The notes beneath the pieces were generated by a model that saw nothing but the letters and a program-made list of their open reading frames with translations, searched no databases and was not told the origin of the DNA. The position numbers and the translations under genes are program-made. Shown here piece by piece: positions 24,556-32,225 of a stretch of DNA of 64,000 bases. Origin of the DNA: Geomonas sp. Red32. Lineage in GTDB: Bacteria; Desulfobacterota; Desulfuromonadia; Geobacterales; Geobacteraceae. How positions within the stretch are numbered: the stretch's first letter is position 1; the number at the start of each line of letters is the position of its first letter. Location of the stretch: contig NZ_JAKLOY010000001.1 in the NCBI RefSeq assembly GCF_023652955.1, positions 1,426,001 to 1,490,000 of the forward strand, given 5' to 3'.

Positions 24556-25559
24556 ACCGTGTACCCCTCCCGGTAGCGCCTGAGGTTGCCGGGGTCGCTG
24601 AACCAGGCGACCGTCTTGGCGAGACCCCGTTCCAGCCCTTCCAGCCCGCCGTAGCGCGGCACCCAGTTGAGGAGCCGGCGGGCCTTGGCGTTATCGGCCC
24701 ACAGCCTTTCCACCTCGCTCTTCTCCGGCCGGATCCGCTGCTCGTCGCTCTCGATCTCCACCCGGCTCCCCATCAGGCGGCAGATCAGCTCCACCGTGTC
24801 GCCGATGGAGATCTCGAAGTTGCTCCCGATGTTGAAGACCTCGCCCGGCGCCTGGTCGGCCTCCAGGGCGGCGATGAAACCGGCCACCGTGTCCTCGATG
24901 AAGTTGAAGTCCCGGGTCGGGGCGAGTGCCCCGAGCTTGAGCGAGCGGGCCCCCCGGGCGATCTGGGTGATCACGGTCGGGATCACCGCCCGGGTGGACT
25001 GGCGGGGACCGTAGGTGTTGAAGGGGCGCACGATGGTCACCGGGGTCTCGAAGCTGTGGTAGAAGGACATGGCAATCTGGTCGGCGCCGATCTTGGAGGC
25101 GGAGTAGGGGGACTGCCCCTGCAGCGGGTGCTCCTCCGTGATGGGAACGAAGCGGGCGGTGCCGTACACCTCGCTGGTGGAGGTCTGCACGAGCCTCTCC
25201 ACCCCCAGGTCGCGGGCGGCCTGCACTACGTTGAGGGTCCCCCTCACGTTGGTATCGAGGTAGCTGTCCGGGGAACGGTAGGAGTAGGGGATGGCGATCA
25301 GCGCCGCCAGGTGGAGTACGAGGTCGCACCCCTTCATGGCCGCGCGGACCCCGTGCGGGTCGCGTACGTCGCCGGCCACCGTCTCGAACGAGCCGGAGAG
25401 CTCGGGAGGGAGCTGGTCCAGCCATCCCCGCGAGTCGAAGGAGTTGTAGAGCACGAAGGCGCGCACGTCCAGGCCGCGCCGCACCAGTGTCTCGGTGAGG
25501 TGCGAGCCGATGAAGCCGTCGGCCCCGGTGATGAGGATCTTCTTTCCCTTAAGGTTCAT
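24552..25559 (-). CDS. legB: LegB-type NAD-dependent sugar 4,6-dehydratase
   Basis: The protein is 335 aa from the ATG at 25559. GADGFIGSHLTETL is the NAD-binding motif, TSTSEVYGTA the Ser/Thr-rich active-site strand and YSASK at about residue 152 the catalytic Tyr-Lys. RPFNTYGPRQSTRAVIP is typical of GDP/UDP-hexose 4,6-dehydratases. With legC next to it the role is to make the 4-keto-6-deoxy intermediate from an N-acetylglucosamine nucleotide. The gene follows the radical SAM gene by 26 bp. Confidence 0.85.
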   Translation of the reverse strand: MNLKGKKILITGADGFIGSHLTETLVRRGLDVRAFVLYNSFDSRGWLDQLPPELSGSFETVAGDVRDPHGVRAAMKGCDLVLHLAALIAIPYSYRSPDSYLDTNVRGTLNVVQAARDLGVERLVQTSTSEVYGTARFVPITEEHPLQGQSPYSASKIGADQIAMSFYHSFETPVTIVRPFNTYGPRQSTRAVIPTVITQIARGARSLKLGALAPTRDFNFIEDTVAGFIAALEADQAPGEVFNIGSNFEISIGDTVELICRLMGSRVEIESDEQRIRPEKSEVERLWADNAKARRLLNWVPRYGGLEGLERGLAKTVAWFSDPGNLRRYREGYTV

Positions 25560-25585
25560 CGCTTCTCTTCTCCCTCGGTGCTGGG

Positions 25586-26908
25586 CTAGCATCCGGAGCG
25601 CCCGGCGGCCCGCTTGATCCGGGGCCCGCCCTGCTCGCCTCGTCGCTGGCGGTAGGCGGCGCGCTCCTTGAAATGGTCGACCAGGTACGCCTGCAACTCC
25701 CTCAACTCCCCGTTGGAGAGGGTCTTCGTGCGGGTGAAGGTGTTGTGGTACTCGCAGGAGGAGGCGTAGTCGATCCCTTTGTGCAGCTCGTGGCGGTAGT
25801 CAAGGCTTCCGGGGACCGGAACGTAGAGCGAAAACCCGACCTCCTCCGGATCGAGCTCCTCGATGAAGGGGATCCGCTCGAGGACGGTCTCCCGTGTCTC
25901 CTCGGGAGTGAAGCCGAGGATGAAGTACCCCTTGCGGACAAGCCCCATCTCGCGGGTGATGCGGAACGCCTCCCGTATCTGGTCCGGAGTGTTTGGTTTG
26001 CCGGTCAGATGCATGAGGGATGGGCCGCTCTCCACCCCCATCCAGACCTCGCGCAGGCCGGCGCCCACCAGTTTTTCCAGCACCTGCCGGGCGCCCTTGT
26101 TGAGGAGCGTGGAGGCGACCACGTTCATGCCGAAGCCAAACTCCACCCCCCGGGACTTCTTCAGCTCGGCGAGCCTCCCCATCTCGGGGGTGAGGAAGAC
26201 CTCGGCGTCGCACATGAGCACCATGGAGTCGCGGTCCATCCCCCAGCGGTCACGGAGCTCCTCCATCTCCGCCACCATGTTCTCGGCGGTTCGGCTGGAG
26301 CCGTGCTCCCTGGTGAAGCTGCGTGCCGCGCAGAAGATGCAGTCGAAAGGGCAGCCGCCGCGCTGCAGTTCCATGGAGGTCTTGCGCCCTTCCCCTAAGG
26401 CTGCGAGCTTGGCGAAGTGACGGTCCACCCGGATCAGTTCCCGGTCCGGGAAGGGGCAGCGGTTGAGATCCTTCATGAGCTCCCTGCGCACGAAGCGGGG
26501 AGGGGACTCCGATTGAAGTACCTCCAGCCACCCCTCTTCGCCGGGCCCCTGGACGAAGCAGTCCACCGCGTGGCCGTAAAGCTTGGAAAGCTCCGCCTCC
26601 CCCAGCCCATGCACGGCGTACCCTCCCCAGACGATGCGGGCTCGCCGGTTGATCTTCCGGATCTCCCGGATGAGGGCCAGTGCGGCGGTGGTCTGGAAGC
26701 TGGTGAGCGAGAAGCCGATCAGGTCTGCCTCGGCGCAGCCGGCGACGATGGTCTCGTCCGTGTCGAACTGGCCGTGGAAGAAGGTGTACTGTTCCGGGGT
26801 GAATCCGAAGCGGTAGGAGTAGGCTGCGATGTACCCGAGTCCCAGGCTTTCCCAGGAGTGTTCGCTCCTCGGGGCGATCAGTACGATCCGCAGCTTCTTA
26901 GTGGGCAT
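25586..26908 (-). CDS. B12-binding-type radical SAM protein
   Basis: The protein is 440 aa. The N-terminal 150 residues resemble the cobalamin-binding Rossmann domain of B12-dependent radical SAM enzymes (IGFSLTSFQTTAALALIREI, VWGGYAVHGL), though a clear DxHxxG base-off motif is not visible. The CxxxCxxC cluster motif is GGCPFDCIFCAARS at about residues 183-195. MGVESGPSLMHLTGKPNT and GYFILGFTPEET follow in the usual order. Such enzymes methylate or rearrange unactivated carbons. As first gene of the legB-legC operon it may modify the sugar or the protein acceptor; this is inference from position only. AAGGGGACC precedes the ATG. Confidence 0.83.
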   Translation of the reverse strand: MPTKKLRIVLIAPRSEHSWESLGLGYIAAYSYRFGFTPEQYTFFHGQFDTDETIVAGCAEADLIGFSLTSFQTTAALALIREIRKINRRARIVWGGYAVHGLGEAELSKLYGHAVDCFVQGPGEEGWLEVLQSESPPRFVRRELMKDLNRCPFPDRELIRVDRHFAKLAALGEGRKTSMELQRGGCPFDCIFCAARSFTREHGSSRTAENMVAEMEELRDRWGMDRDSMVLMCDAEVFLTPEMGRLAELKKSRGVEFGFGMNVVASTLLNKGARQVLEKLVGAGLREVWMGVESGPSLMHLTGKPNTPDQIREAFRITREMGLVRKGYFILGFTPEETRETVLERIPFIEELDPEEVGFSLYVPVPGSLDYRHELHKGIDYASSCEYHNTFTRTKTLSNGELRELQAYLVDHFKERAAYRQRRGEQGGPRIKRAAGRSGC

Positions 26909-26991
26909 GGTGGTCCCCTTGGGTGCGCGGCGGTGACGCTTGCCAGCGCTGGTATCGCTAACGGTAGGTTACGGAAGACACGTCAGGGCTA

Positions 26992-27006
26992 GCAATTGTC
27001 ATGCCG
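26992..27006 (-). promoter_or_regulatory. Sigma-54 (-24/-12) promoter of the radical SAM-legBC operon
   Basis: On the minus strand it reads CGGCATG-ACAA-TTGCT with GG-N10-GC spacing. It shares the block CCGGCCGCGGCATG with the promoter at 16125. Expected start about 26981, 73 nt before the ATG. Confidence 0.8.
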
Positions 27007-27063
27007 CGGCCGGCAGCGGTGTAACGGCCGGTAAATTGCGGCTTTTGCCGGGAAATTCCGTTT

Positions 27064-27077
27064 GTCAATATTTTGAA
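27064..27077. promoter_or_regulatory. FleQ-box-like palindrome (enhancer-binding site)
   Basis: GTCAATATTTTGAA, differing from GTCAA-N4-TTGAC in one outer base and centred 78 bp upstream of the -12 GC of the promoter at 26992. A further half-site TTTTGAC lies near 27100. Confidence 0.65.
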
Positions 27078-27145
27078 CGTGGAGGGGGGCTTCGAGCACT
27101 TTTGACGGCGGGCAAAGCTGGGGAGGGGCGGGGAAGGGGGCGAAA

Positions 27146-27679
27146 CTAAACGGCGGCCGGGAGTTTCCTGGCCACCATGTTGAGACTGATGAGGCGGTCC
27201 TTGAAGCGGAGCGAGCTGGTGTCAGAGAAGAGGCCGAAGGTCTCCACCCGCTGGATCAGGCTGAAGCCCGCCTGGTGGAGGAAGTAGGTGAGGAAGTCCT
27301 CGTTGAGGCCGACCTGGTGGAAGTCGTTTTGGTGGGTGTGCCCGCCGAAGATCATCCGCATGAGGGCGAAGCGCTCGTCGACGGTGAGGTTTACGCTGTC
27401 GAGGTAGAGGGTTGCCAGTGCGTCCAGGTCCGGGACGCTCACGTAGATGGTGCCGAAGGGACGCATGACGCGGTACCACTCGTTGAGGGTGCTCTGCAGC
27501 TCGCTCTGGTAGTCGAAGTGCTCCAGGATGTGGGAGGCGTAGATCTCCTGGATGGTGCCGTCGGGAAAGCGGGAGAGGTCGTTGGCGTTGCCGAGGTGGT
27601 CGACGTGGGGGAGGTCGCAGATGTTCATGATCTCCCACCCTTCGGCCGGGGTGGTGCCACCGATGTGGAGTTTGCGCAT
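27146..27679 (-). CDS. Small SAM-dependent methyltransferase-like protein
   Basis: The protein is 177 aa. MRKLHIGGTTPAEGWEIMNI is the start seen in predicted methyltransferases that lack a full motif I. EIYASHILEHFDY matches the conserved ASHxLEH region and GTIYVSVPDLDALA the later strand. The substrate is unknown. It lies 33 bp downstream of the TPR gene with no promoter between, so it is probably read from the sigma-28 promoter at 28971. A role in modifying a flagellar glycan is inferred from that position. Confidence 0.78.
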   Translation of the reverse strand: MRKLHIGGTTPAEGWEIMNICDLPHVDHLGNANDLSRFPDGTIQEIYASHILEHFDYQSELQSTLNEWYRVMRPFGTIYVSVPDLDALATLYLDSVNLTVDERFALMRMIFGGHTHQNDFHQVGLNEDFLTYFLHQAGFSLIQRVETFGLFSDTSSLRFKDRLISLNMVARKLPAAV

Positions 27680-27712
27680 GTGATGGTCCTCGGCCCGCCT
27701 GCGGCCGGCCGG

Positions 27713-28927
27713 TTAGAACGGGGTCCCGGCGTAGCCGTCGTACTGGTCGGCGGTGGGATCCATGGTCTTGCCGAGGATGTCCTTGCCGGAGAACTTGAAG
27801 ACCATGTGGGACGGGTCGATGGTTGCGTTGTTGGTGGAGTTCTGGCTCAGCATGAAGGTCACCGTCGCCTGCTGCTGCTGCGGATCGTAGGTGACGCTGG
27901 TCGGGTTTTGCGGAATATAGGCCTCGGTGGGAACCACCGGGAGGAGGTTGTTGTAGTAACCGGCTGCGCCGCCGTTGGCCTTGCTGATGGTCCAGTTGGT
28001 CGGATCCTGCACCGAGGAAGGGTCCATCTGCGAGTCGAAGGTGAAGGTGAGGGTGAAGAGTTTGGACTGGTTGGGCTGCTGCGTGGCGGAGTTCACCCCG
28101 AGCATGCCGAGGAGCTGGGTTCCCATTCCCAGCGCGCTGCCGAAGTTGTCGAGGTCCCCGCCGCCGCCGGCCACCATCTTCGGCTTGGCGATGGTGGCGG
28201 AGAGGAGCGCCCCTTGCGTCGCATCCAGGTTGGTGACGGTGTCGACCTCGTGCTGGGCATTGGTGGTGTCGTTGAGGGCGGCGTAGGCCACGCCGAGCTC
28301 GAAGTGTGCGGCAGTCATCTTCGGCCTCAGCTTGACGGCCTGTGTCAGTTGTTTGACTGCGTCGGAGTAGTTCCCTTCCTTGTTGTAGGTCGCCCCCAGC
28401 GCGTAATAGACGTTGGGGTCGTTGGGGGCCATCCGCTGGACCTTTTTGAACTGCGTTTCGGCGTCGGTATAGCGCCCCATCTGCTGGTACATCTGCCCGA
28501 GCGTGTACGGCGCGACCTCGTCGGTCGGATCCAGCTTGACGGCGGTCTTGAACTCTTTCTCGGCCTGGGTGTACTGCTTGTTCCCCATGTAGACGTTGGC
28601 CAGGCTGGTATGGACGGTTGCCTGGGACGGGTCGATCTGGAGCGACTGCTTGTAGATCTTGATCGCCTCGCTGGTCTTGTTCTGAACGAGGTAGGTCTGG
28701 GCCAGGTAGTTGTAGGATGTGGTGTTGGTGGGATCCATCGCGATGGCCCGCTGAAACTCCTGCGCGGCCTTCGTGTAGTTCTTGCTCTGGTAAAAGCCGA
28801 TGGCACTGCTCAAAGCGCCGTTGGCCAGTGACTGTTGCTGTTGCGAAGTCGAGGCGAGCGTGCTGTAGATGTCGTAGGCGGAGGCGGAGCCGCTGCCTCC
28901 TGTCATGCCGTCGAGAACGTTTGCCAT
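27713..28927 (-). CDS. TPR protein with C-terminal Ig-like domain, under a flagellar promoter
   Basis: The protein is 404 aa. After a low-complexity start rich in Gly/Ser/Gln there are six or so TPR units at about residues 40-235 (AIGFYQSKNYTKAAQEFQRA and following). A Gly/Asn linker follows, then a domain from about 280 with TLTFTFDSQMDPSSVQDP and VTFMLSQNSTNN, like SbsA/Big_5-type Ig-like folds. There is no signal peptide. The gene stands behind an exact sigma-28 promoter, which places it in the late flagellar class. It may be a chaperone, scaffold or filament-associated factor that brings glycosyltransferases to flagellin; the function is not known. Confidence 0.82.
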   Translation of the reverse strand: MANVLDGMTGGSGSASAYDIYSTLASTSQQQQSLANGALSSAIGFYQSKNYTKAAQEFQRAIAMDPTNTTSYNYLAQTYLVQNKTSEAIKIYKQSLQIDPSQATVHTSLANVYMGNKQYTQAEKEFKTAVKLDPTDEVAPYTLGQMYQQMGRYTDAETQFKKVQRMAPNDPNVYYALGATYNKEGNYSDAVKQLTQAVKLRPKMTAAHFELGVAYAALNDTTNAQHEVDTVTNLDATQGALLSATIAKPKMVAGGGGDLDNFGSALGMGTQLLGMLGVNSATQQPNQSKLFTLTFTFDSQMDPSSVQDPTNWTISKANGGAAGYYNNLLPVVPTEAYIPQNPTSVTYDPQQQQATVTFMLSQNSTNNATIDPSHMVFKFSGKDILGKTMDPTADQYDGYAGTPF

Positions 28928-28970
28928 TGAGAGTCTCCCTCGTGCCAGGCGGAGTTTTGGTTCATCCAGT

Positions 28971-28997
28971 TTATCGGCAGCTTCAGAGAAAACTTTA
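28971..28997 (-). promoter_or_regulatory. Sigma-28 (FliA) flagellar promoter
   Basis: On the minus strand: TAAAGTTT, an 11-bp spacer, then GCCGATAA. Both boxes and spacing match the FliA consensus exactly. Expected start is about 28964, about 37 nt before the ATG at 28927. Confidence 0.93.
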
Positions 28998-29009
28998 GCT
29001 TTAATCGAA

Positions 29010-29038
29010 GGCCCGCGTCCGGAAGGTGGACGCGGGCC
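29010..29038. terminator. Perfect 11-bp inverted repeat, possible terminator
   Basis: GGCCCGCGTCC and its complement flank a 7-nt loop. On the plus strand AACTTTTT follows; on the minus strand only TTCGATT follows. It lies just after the minus-strand gene ending at 29101 and upstream of the sigma-28 promoter, so separating these two transcripts is its likely role despite the weak minus-strand T-run. Confidence 0.55.
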
Positions 29039-29100
29039 AACTTTTTACCCGTCTCTTCTGCTTCGATTGCCTCGCCCCTTCAGGAAAGGGGGCGGCTGTA

Positions 29101-30921
29101 TCACGCGTTGGCGCAGCGCTTGAGGTTGCTCAGGCACTCGCGGGCGGCCTGGTTCCACGGTTCGAGCTGGGTGACCTTGCCGTAGAAGGTCTCCGCCTCC
29201 TGGGGGCGGTCCAGCAGCGTGCAGATCTTTCCGAGGGACATCAGGGTATCGACGTTCTTCGGCTCCTTCTGTAGCTGGTCCAGGTAGATGGCGATGGCGC
29301 CGTCCACGTTGCGCCCCTCGACGAAGTAGAAGTCGGCCAGGTTCTTCTGGAAAGTGGCGTTGGCGGGAACCAGGGCCGCCGCCCGCTCGTAGTGGGCCAG
29401 TGCCTCCTCCTTGTCCCCCCTCTCGTAGCAGAGGACGGCAAGATCGTTGTGTGCCGGGGCGAAATTGGGGTAGACGACCAGGATCTTCTCTAGCTCCCTG
29501 GTGGCCTCGTCCAGCTTACCCTCCGCAACCATGTGCTGGACGTTTTCGTAACGATCCTCGGCAGGCTCGTCGTCATCGTCGTCGGCGGCCTCGGGAGCGT
29601 TCTCCTGCTCGGCCCGGAGCTCGGTCAGCCGCTCGCGCACGGTCTGGTTCCACGGCTCGATCTCCAGTGCCCTCTGGTAGAAGGTCTCCGCTTCGTTGGG
29701 CTGGCCGACTACCTGGCTGATGATGCCGAGGTTCAACAGGGTCTCCACGTCCCGCGGGTCGTCTTTCAAGAGCTCGAGGTAGATGCCGATAGCCTCGTCG
29801 GTCTGTCCCTCCTCCACGAAGAGCATGTCGGCGAGGTTCTTCCGGAAGGTCGTGTCGCGGGGGGAGAGCTCGACCGCTCTCCGGTAGTGGAGAAGGGCGG
29901 CTTCCTTGTTGCCGGTGAGGTAGTGGAGGGCGGCCAGATCGTTATGGGCGGTGGCGTGGCCGGGGTATGTGGCGATGTGCGCTTGCAGCGCCCGTTTCGC
30001 CTGTTCGCGGTCTTCTCCGTTGACCACCGGCTGCAAGCGGGCAAACGCCTCGTCGGCGGATTCCGCCACCGGCGCGACCATCGGCTGGGAAACGGCGAAC
30101 GGCTGGTTCGCCATCGGCTGCGGGGCGCTGGCCTGCTGGGGGGCCGGAGTGCTGGTGGCTTGGCTGGCCATCTGCGGGGACATGCTGACCGGCTGGCTGG
30201 CCATCGGCGGGGTGAGTGGGGCGGCTTTGGTTGCAGCCTCGCCTCCCTGGGCCACCATGGTCAGCCCGGTGAATTCCGGCAGGTGAACCACGCTGAAACG
30301 CTCGGCACACTTCTGGAGGAAGGCACCCATCGCGCCGTCCCCCTCGCCGATGCAGCCGATGGTGTAGTGAAGCTCGCGGCGCCACATGGCATGGTTCGGT
30401 ACCTCGCCCGCGCGAAGCAGCGCGACCGGATCCTTACCCTGCCAGCTGCGGCTCCCGGCGCTGACATGCTGGGCGAAGCTCTGGTGCGGGATGGCGGTCA
30501 GACAGGTGTTGCCGAAGGCTAGCATAGCCTCGGGGTGCTGCCCGAGGGTGGCGGAGAGGAGCTCGTAAGCCTCGCTTCTCATCCGGTCGGCCACGTTGAG
30601 CAGCGTGATGAAGCGGCCGGAGGCGATCTTGACCGCTAGGTTGACACCGGCGTAGGCACCCGCCCGGTACGGTATCCTCAGGGAGACGATGTTGCCGAAC
30701 CTGCGCTGAAGGTCGGTGACGATGGCGGTCTCGGACTGATCCGACCCCTGGTCCACCACGATGACCTCCATGCTCTGGGCGATCGTCTGCTCCATGAGTC
30801 CCGCCACGCACTCCCTGACCTGCGACTCCTGGTTGCGGGCGACCACGATGGCGGTGACGAGGGGACGCTCTTCTGCTTCGGTTACGGCTGCTCCGCCGCG
30901 GTTGACTTCAGGCAGGCTCAT
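29101..30921 (-). CDS. GT2-like glycosyltransferase with C-terminal TPR repeats
   Basis: The protein is 606 aa. Residues 20-235 are a GT2-like domain (LVTAIVVARNQESQ, VIVVDQGSDQSETAIV). The usual DxD position reads LLNVADRMRSEA, so the metal-binding acid pair is altered and activity is uncertain. A Met/Pro/Gln/Ala-rich linker spans about 235-300. TPRs fill 305-600, broken by an acidic stretch (EAADDDDDEPAED). The layout matches the modules of the giant transferases further along the island. It may be a targeting or structural partner rather than an active enzyme. A sigma-70-like promoter precedes it. Confidence 0.82.
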   Translation of the reverse strand: MSLPEVNRGGAAVTEAEERPLVTAIVVARNQESQVRECVAGLMEQTIAQSMEVIVVDQGSDQSETAIVTDLQRRFGNIVSLRIPYRAGAYAGVNLAVKIASGRFITLLNVADRMRSEAYELLSATLGQHPEAMLAFGNTCLTAIPHQSFAQHVSAGSRSWQGKDPVALLRAGEVPNHAMWRRELHYTIGCIGEGDGAMGAFLQKCAERFSVVHLPEFTGLTMVAQGGEAATKAAPLTPPMASQPVSMSPQMASQATSTPAPQQASAPQPMANQPFAVSQPMVAPVAESADEAFARLQPVVNGEDREQAKRALQAHIATYPGHATAHNDLAALHYLTGNKEAALLHYRRAVELSPRDTTFRKNLADMLFVEEGQTDEAIGIYLELLKDDPRDVETLLNLGIISQVVGQPNEAETFYQRALEIEPWNQTVRERLTELRAEQENAPEAADDDDDEPAEDRYENVQHMVAEGKLDEATRELEKILVVYPNFAPAHNDLAVLCYERGDKEEALAHYERAAALVPANATFQKNLADFYFVEGRNVDGAIAIYLDQLQKEPKNVDTLMSLGKICTLLDRPQEAETFYGKVTQLEPWNQAARECLSNLKRCANA

Positions 30922-30946
30922 AGGTTCGATCTCCGTTCTGGGTGAG

Positions 30947-30976
30947 TTTCTATTTGCAGGGTCATGGAAATGTCAA
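30947..30976 (-). promoter_or_regulatory. Sigma-70-like promoter for the GT2-TPR gene
   Basis: Minus strand TTGACA (30971-30976), 18-bp spacer and TAGAAA (30947-30952). The -35 is perfect, the -10 is weak. The rest of the gap 30977-31220 shows no clear feature. Confidence 0.45.
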
Positions 30977-31220
30977 TTTTCTGCCCCTGCCATTCTCCCA
31001 ACGCGAGGAGAAGGCAGGATGAGACGGTACCGACGATGATTAAGCAACGGCTGTGCCAGCAACACCTTCGATGGCCGGTGCAGTTGCTGGACCAATCGCC
31101 GGTGCGGGGTCTGAAGGCTCGCCGGACGCGGAATTACGGCGGAGGGGATGGCTGTCATCGAATTGCTGAGGGCGGGGGAGGCAAGGTGTCGCGGGTATCG
31201 TCGTCAAAAAGCCGACACGG

Positions 31221-32090
31221 TCACTGGCCGCAGGCAATGAGGAAGACTCCGGCCAGCATGATGAGGCTGGCGAGGACTCCGCCGCGCTCCCCGAAGAGGT
31301 ACCGGCCGTAGAGGAGCCCGAACAGCAGGCTCAATCGTTTCACCGCGATCATGTAGGCGACGTTGGTGAGGGTGATGGCGTAGATGTGGGAGAGGATCTG
31401 GATGGAGTAAAACAGCGCCGGCAGCAGCGAGGCGGCCAGTACTCCGTTGGTGGAGAGGGCGGCCAGTTCCTTTTTCCCCTTGTACAGGGCCAAGGGCGCG
31501 GTGAGGAGCACGAGGAGCGGGAAATAGACGGCGGCGAAGAAAAGGGGGGAGGAGAGGGCGATGGCGCGCTTGCCGATCACCGAGGTGACGCTGTAGATGA
31601 GCGCGACGGCGATCATGCAGAGCGATCCCTTTTCGCTGAAGAGCGCCTTTAGTGGCGCCAGGACACCCCCCTCACCCCGCCCGGCGTTGAGCAGGTAGCT
31701 TCCGAGCGCGATGAGGAGCACTCCCGCAGCGCCGGCCGCGGTCAGTTTTTCGCCGAGGAGGAGCGTGGGGATGACCAGGAGCAGCAGCGGGGTGAGGGAG
31801 AGAAACGGGAGGGTCAGGTTCAAGGGGGAGAGTTTCAGCGCCTTGCTGTAGAGAAAGAGCGCCGCGGCCTCCAGCGGCAGGCCGAGGAGGAGGCAGAGGT
31901 AGAATTCCCGGCCCAGGGGAGGGGTGGGAATGAACGGGAGCGGGATCAGGAAGAGTGGTGCGGCGGGAAGGATCCTCAGCCAGGTGACGAGGTACTCGTT
32001 ATGGCCGGCCAAGGCCTTCTTGGTGAGGGCATCGCTGGTAGCGAGCGTGAAGGCGGAGATGAGCGTCAATGAAAGCCAAAGCGGAATCAT
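31221..32090 (-). CDS. EamA/DMT-family membrane transporter
   Basis: The protein is 289 aa with about ten hydrophobic segments in two homologous halves of five. The first half starts PLWLSLTLISAFTLATSDAL and the second near SEKGSLCMIAVALIYSVTSV. This is the EamA drug/metabolite transporter layout. Family members export or exchange small metabolites, or in the ArnE/F type flip lipid-linked sugars. Substrate cannot be read from sequence. It lies next to the glycosylation island but has its own gap upstream and downstream. Confidence 0.83.
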   Translation of the reverse strand: MIPLWLSLTLISAFTLATSDALTKKALAGHNEYLVTWLRILPAAPLFLIPLPFIPTPPLGREFYLCLLLGLPLEAAALFLYSKALKLSPLNLTLPFLSLTPLLLLVIPTLLLGEKLTAAGAAGVLLIALGSYLLNAGRGEGGVLAPLKALFSEKGSLCMIAVALIYSVTSVIGKRAIALSSPLFFAAVYFPLLVLLTAPLALYKGKKELAALSTNGVLAASLLPALFYSIQILSHIYAITLTNVAYMIAVKRLSLLFGLLYGRYLFGERGGVLASLIMLAGVFLIACGQ

Positions 32091-32225
32091 GACGAAAGCA
32101 TAGCGCAGGTGGTGGCGGTGCGCAGGCGCAAGGGGGAAAAGGGCGGGTGCGGTTGACTACGGGGGAAACGGGGGCCTAATTGACATGTTCTACGTCCTTA
32201 GTTCGAAGGTTACGGAGGTGTGGGC

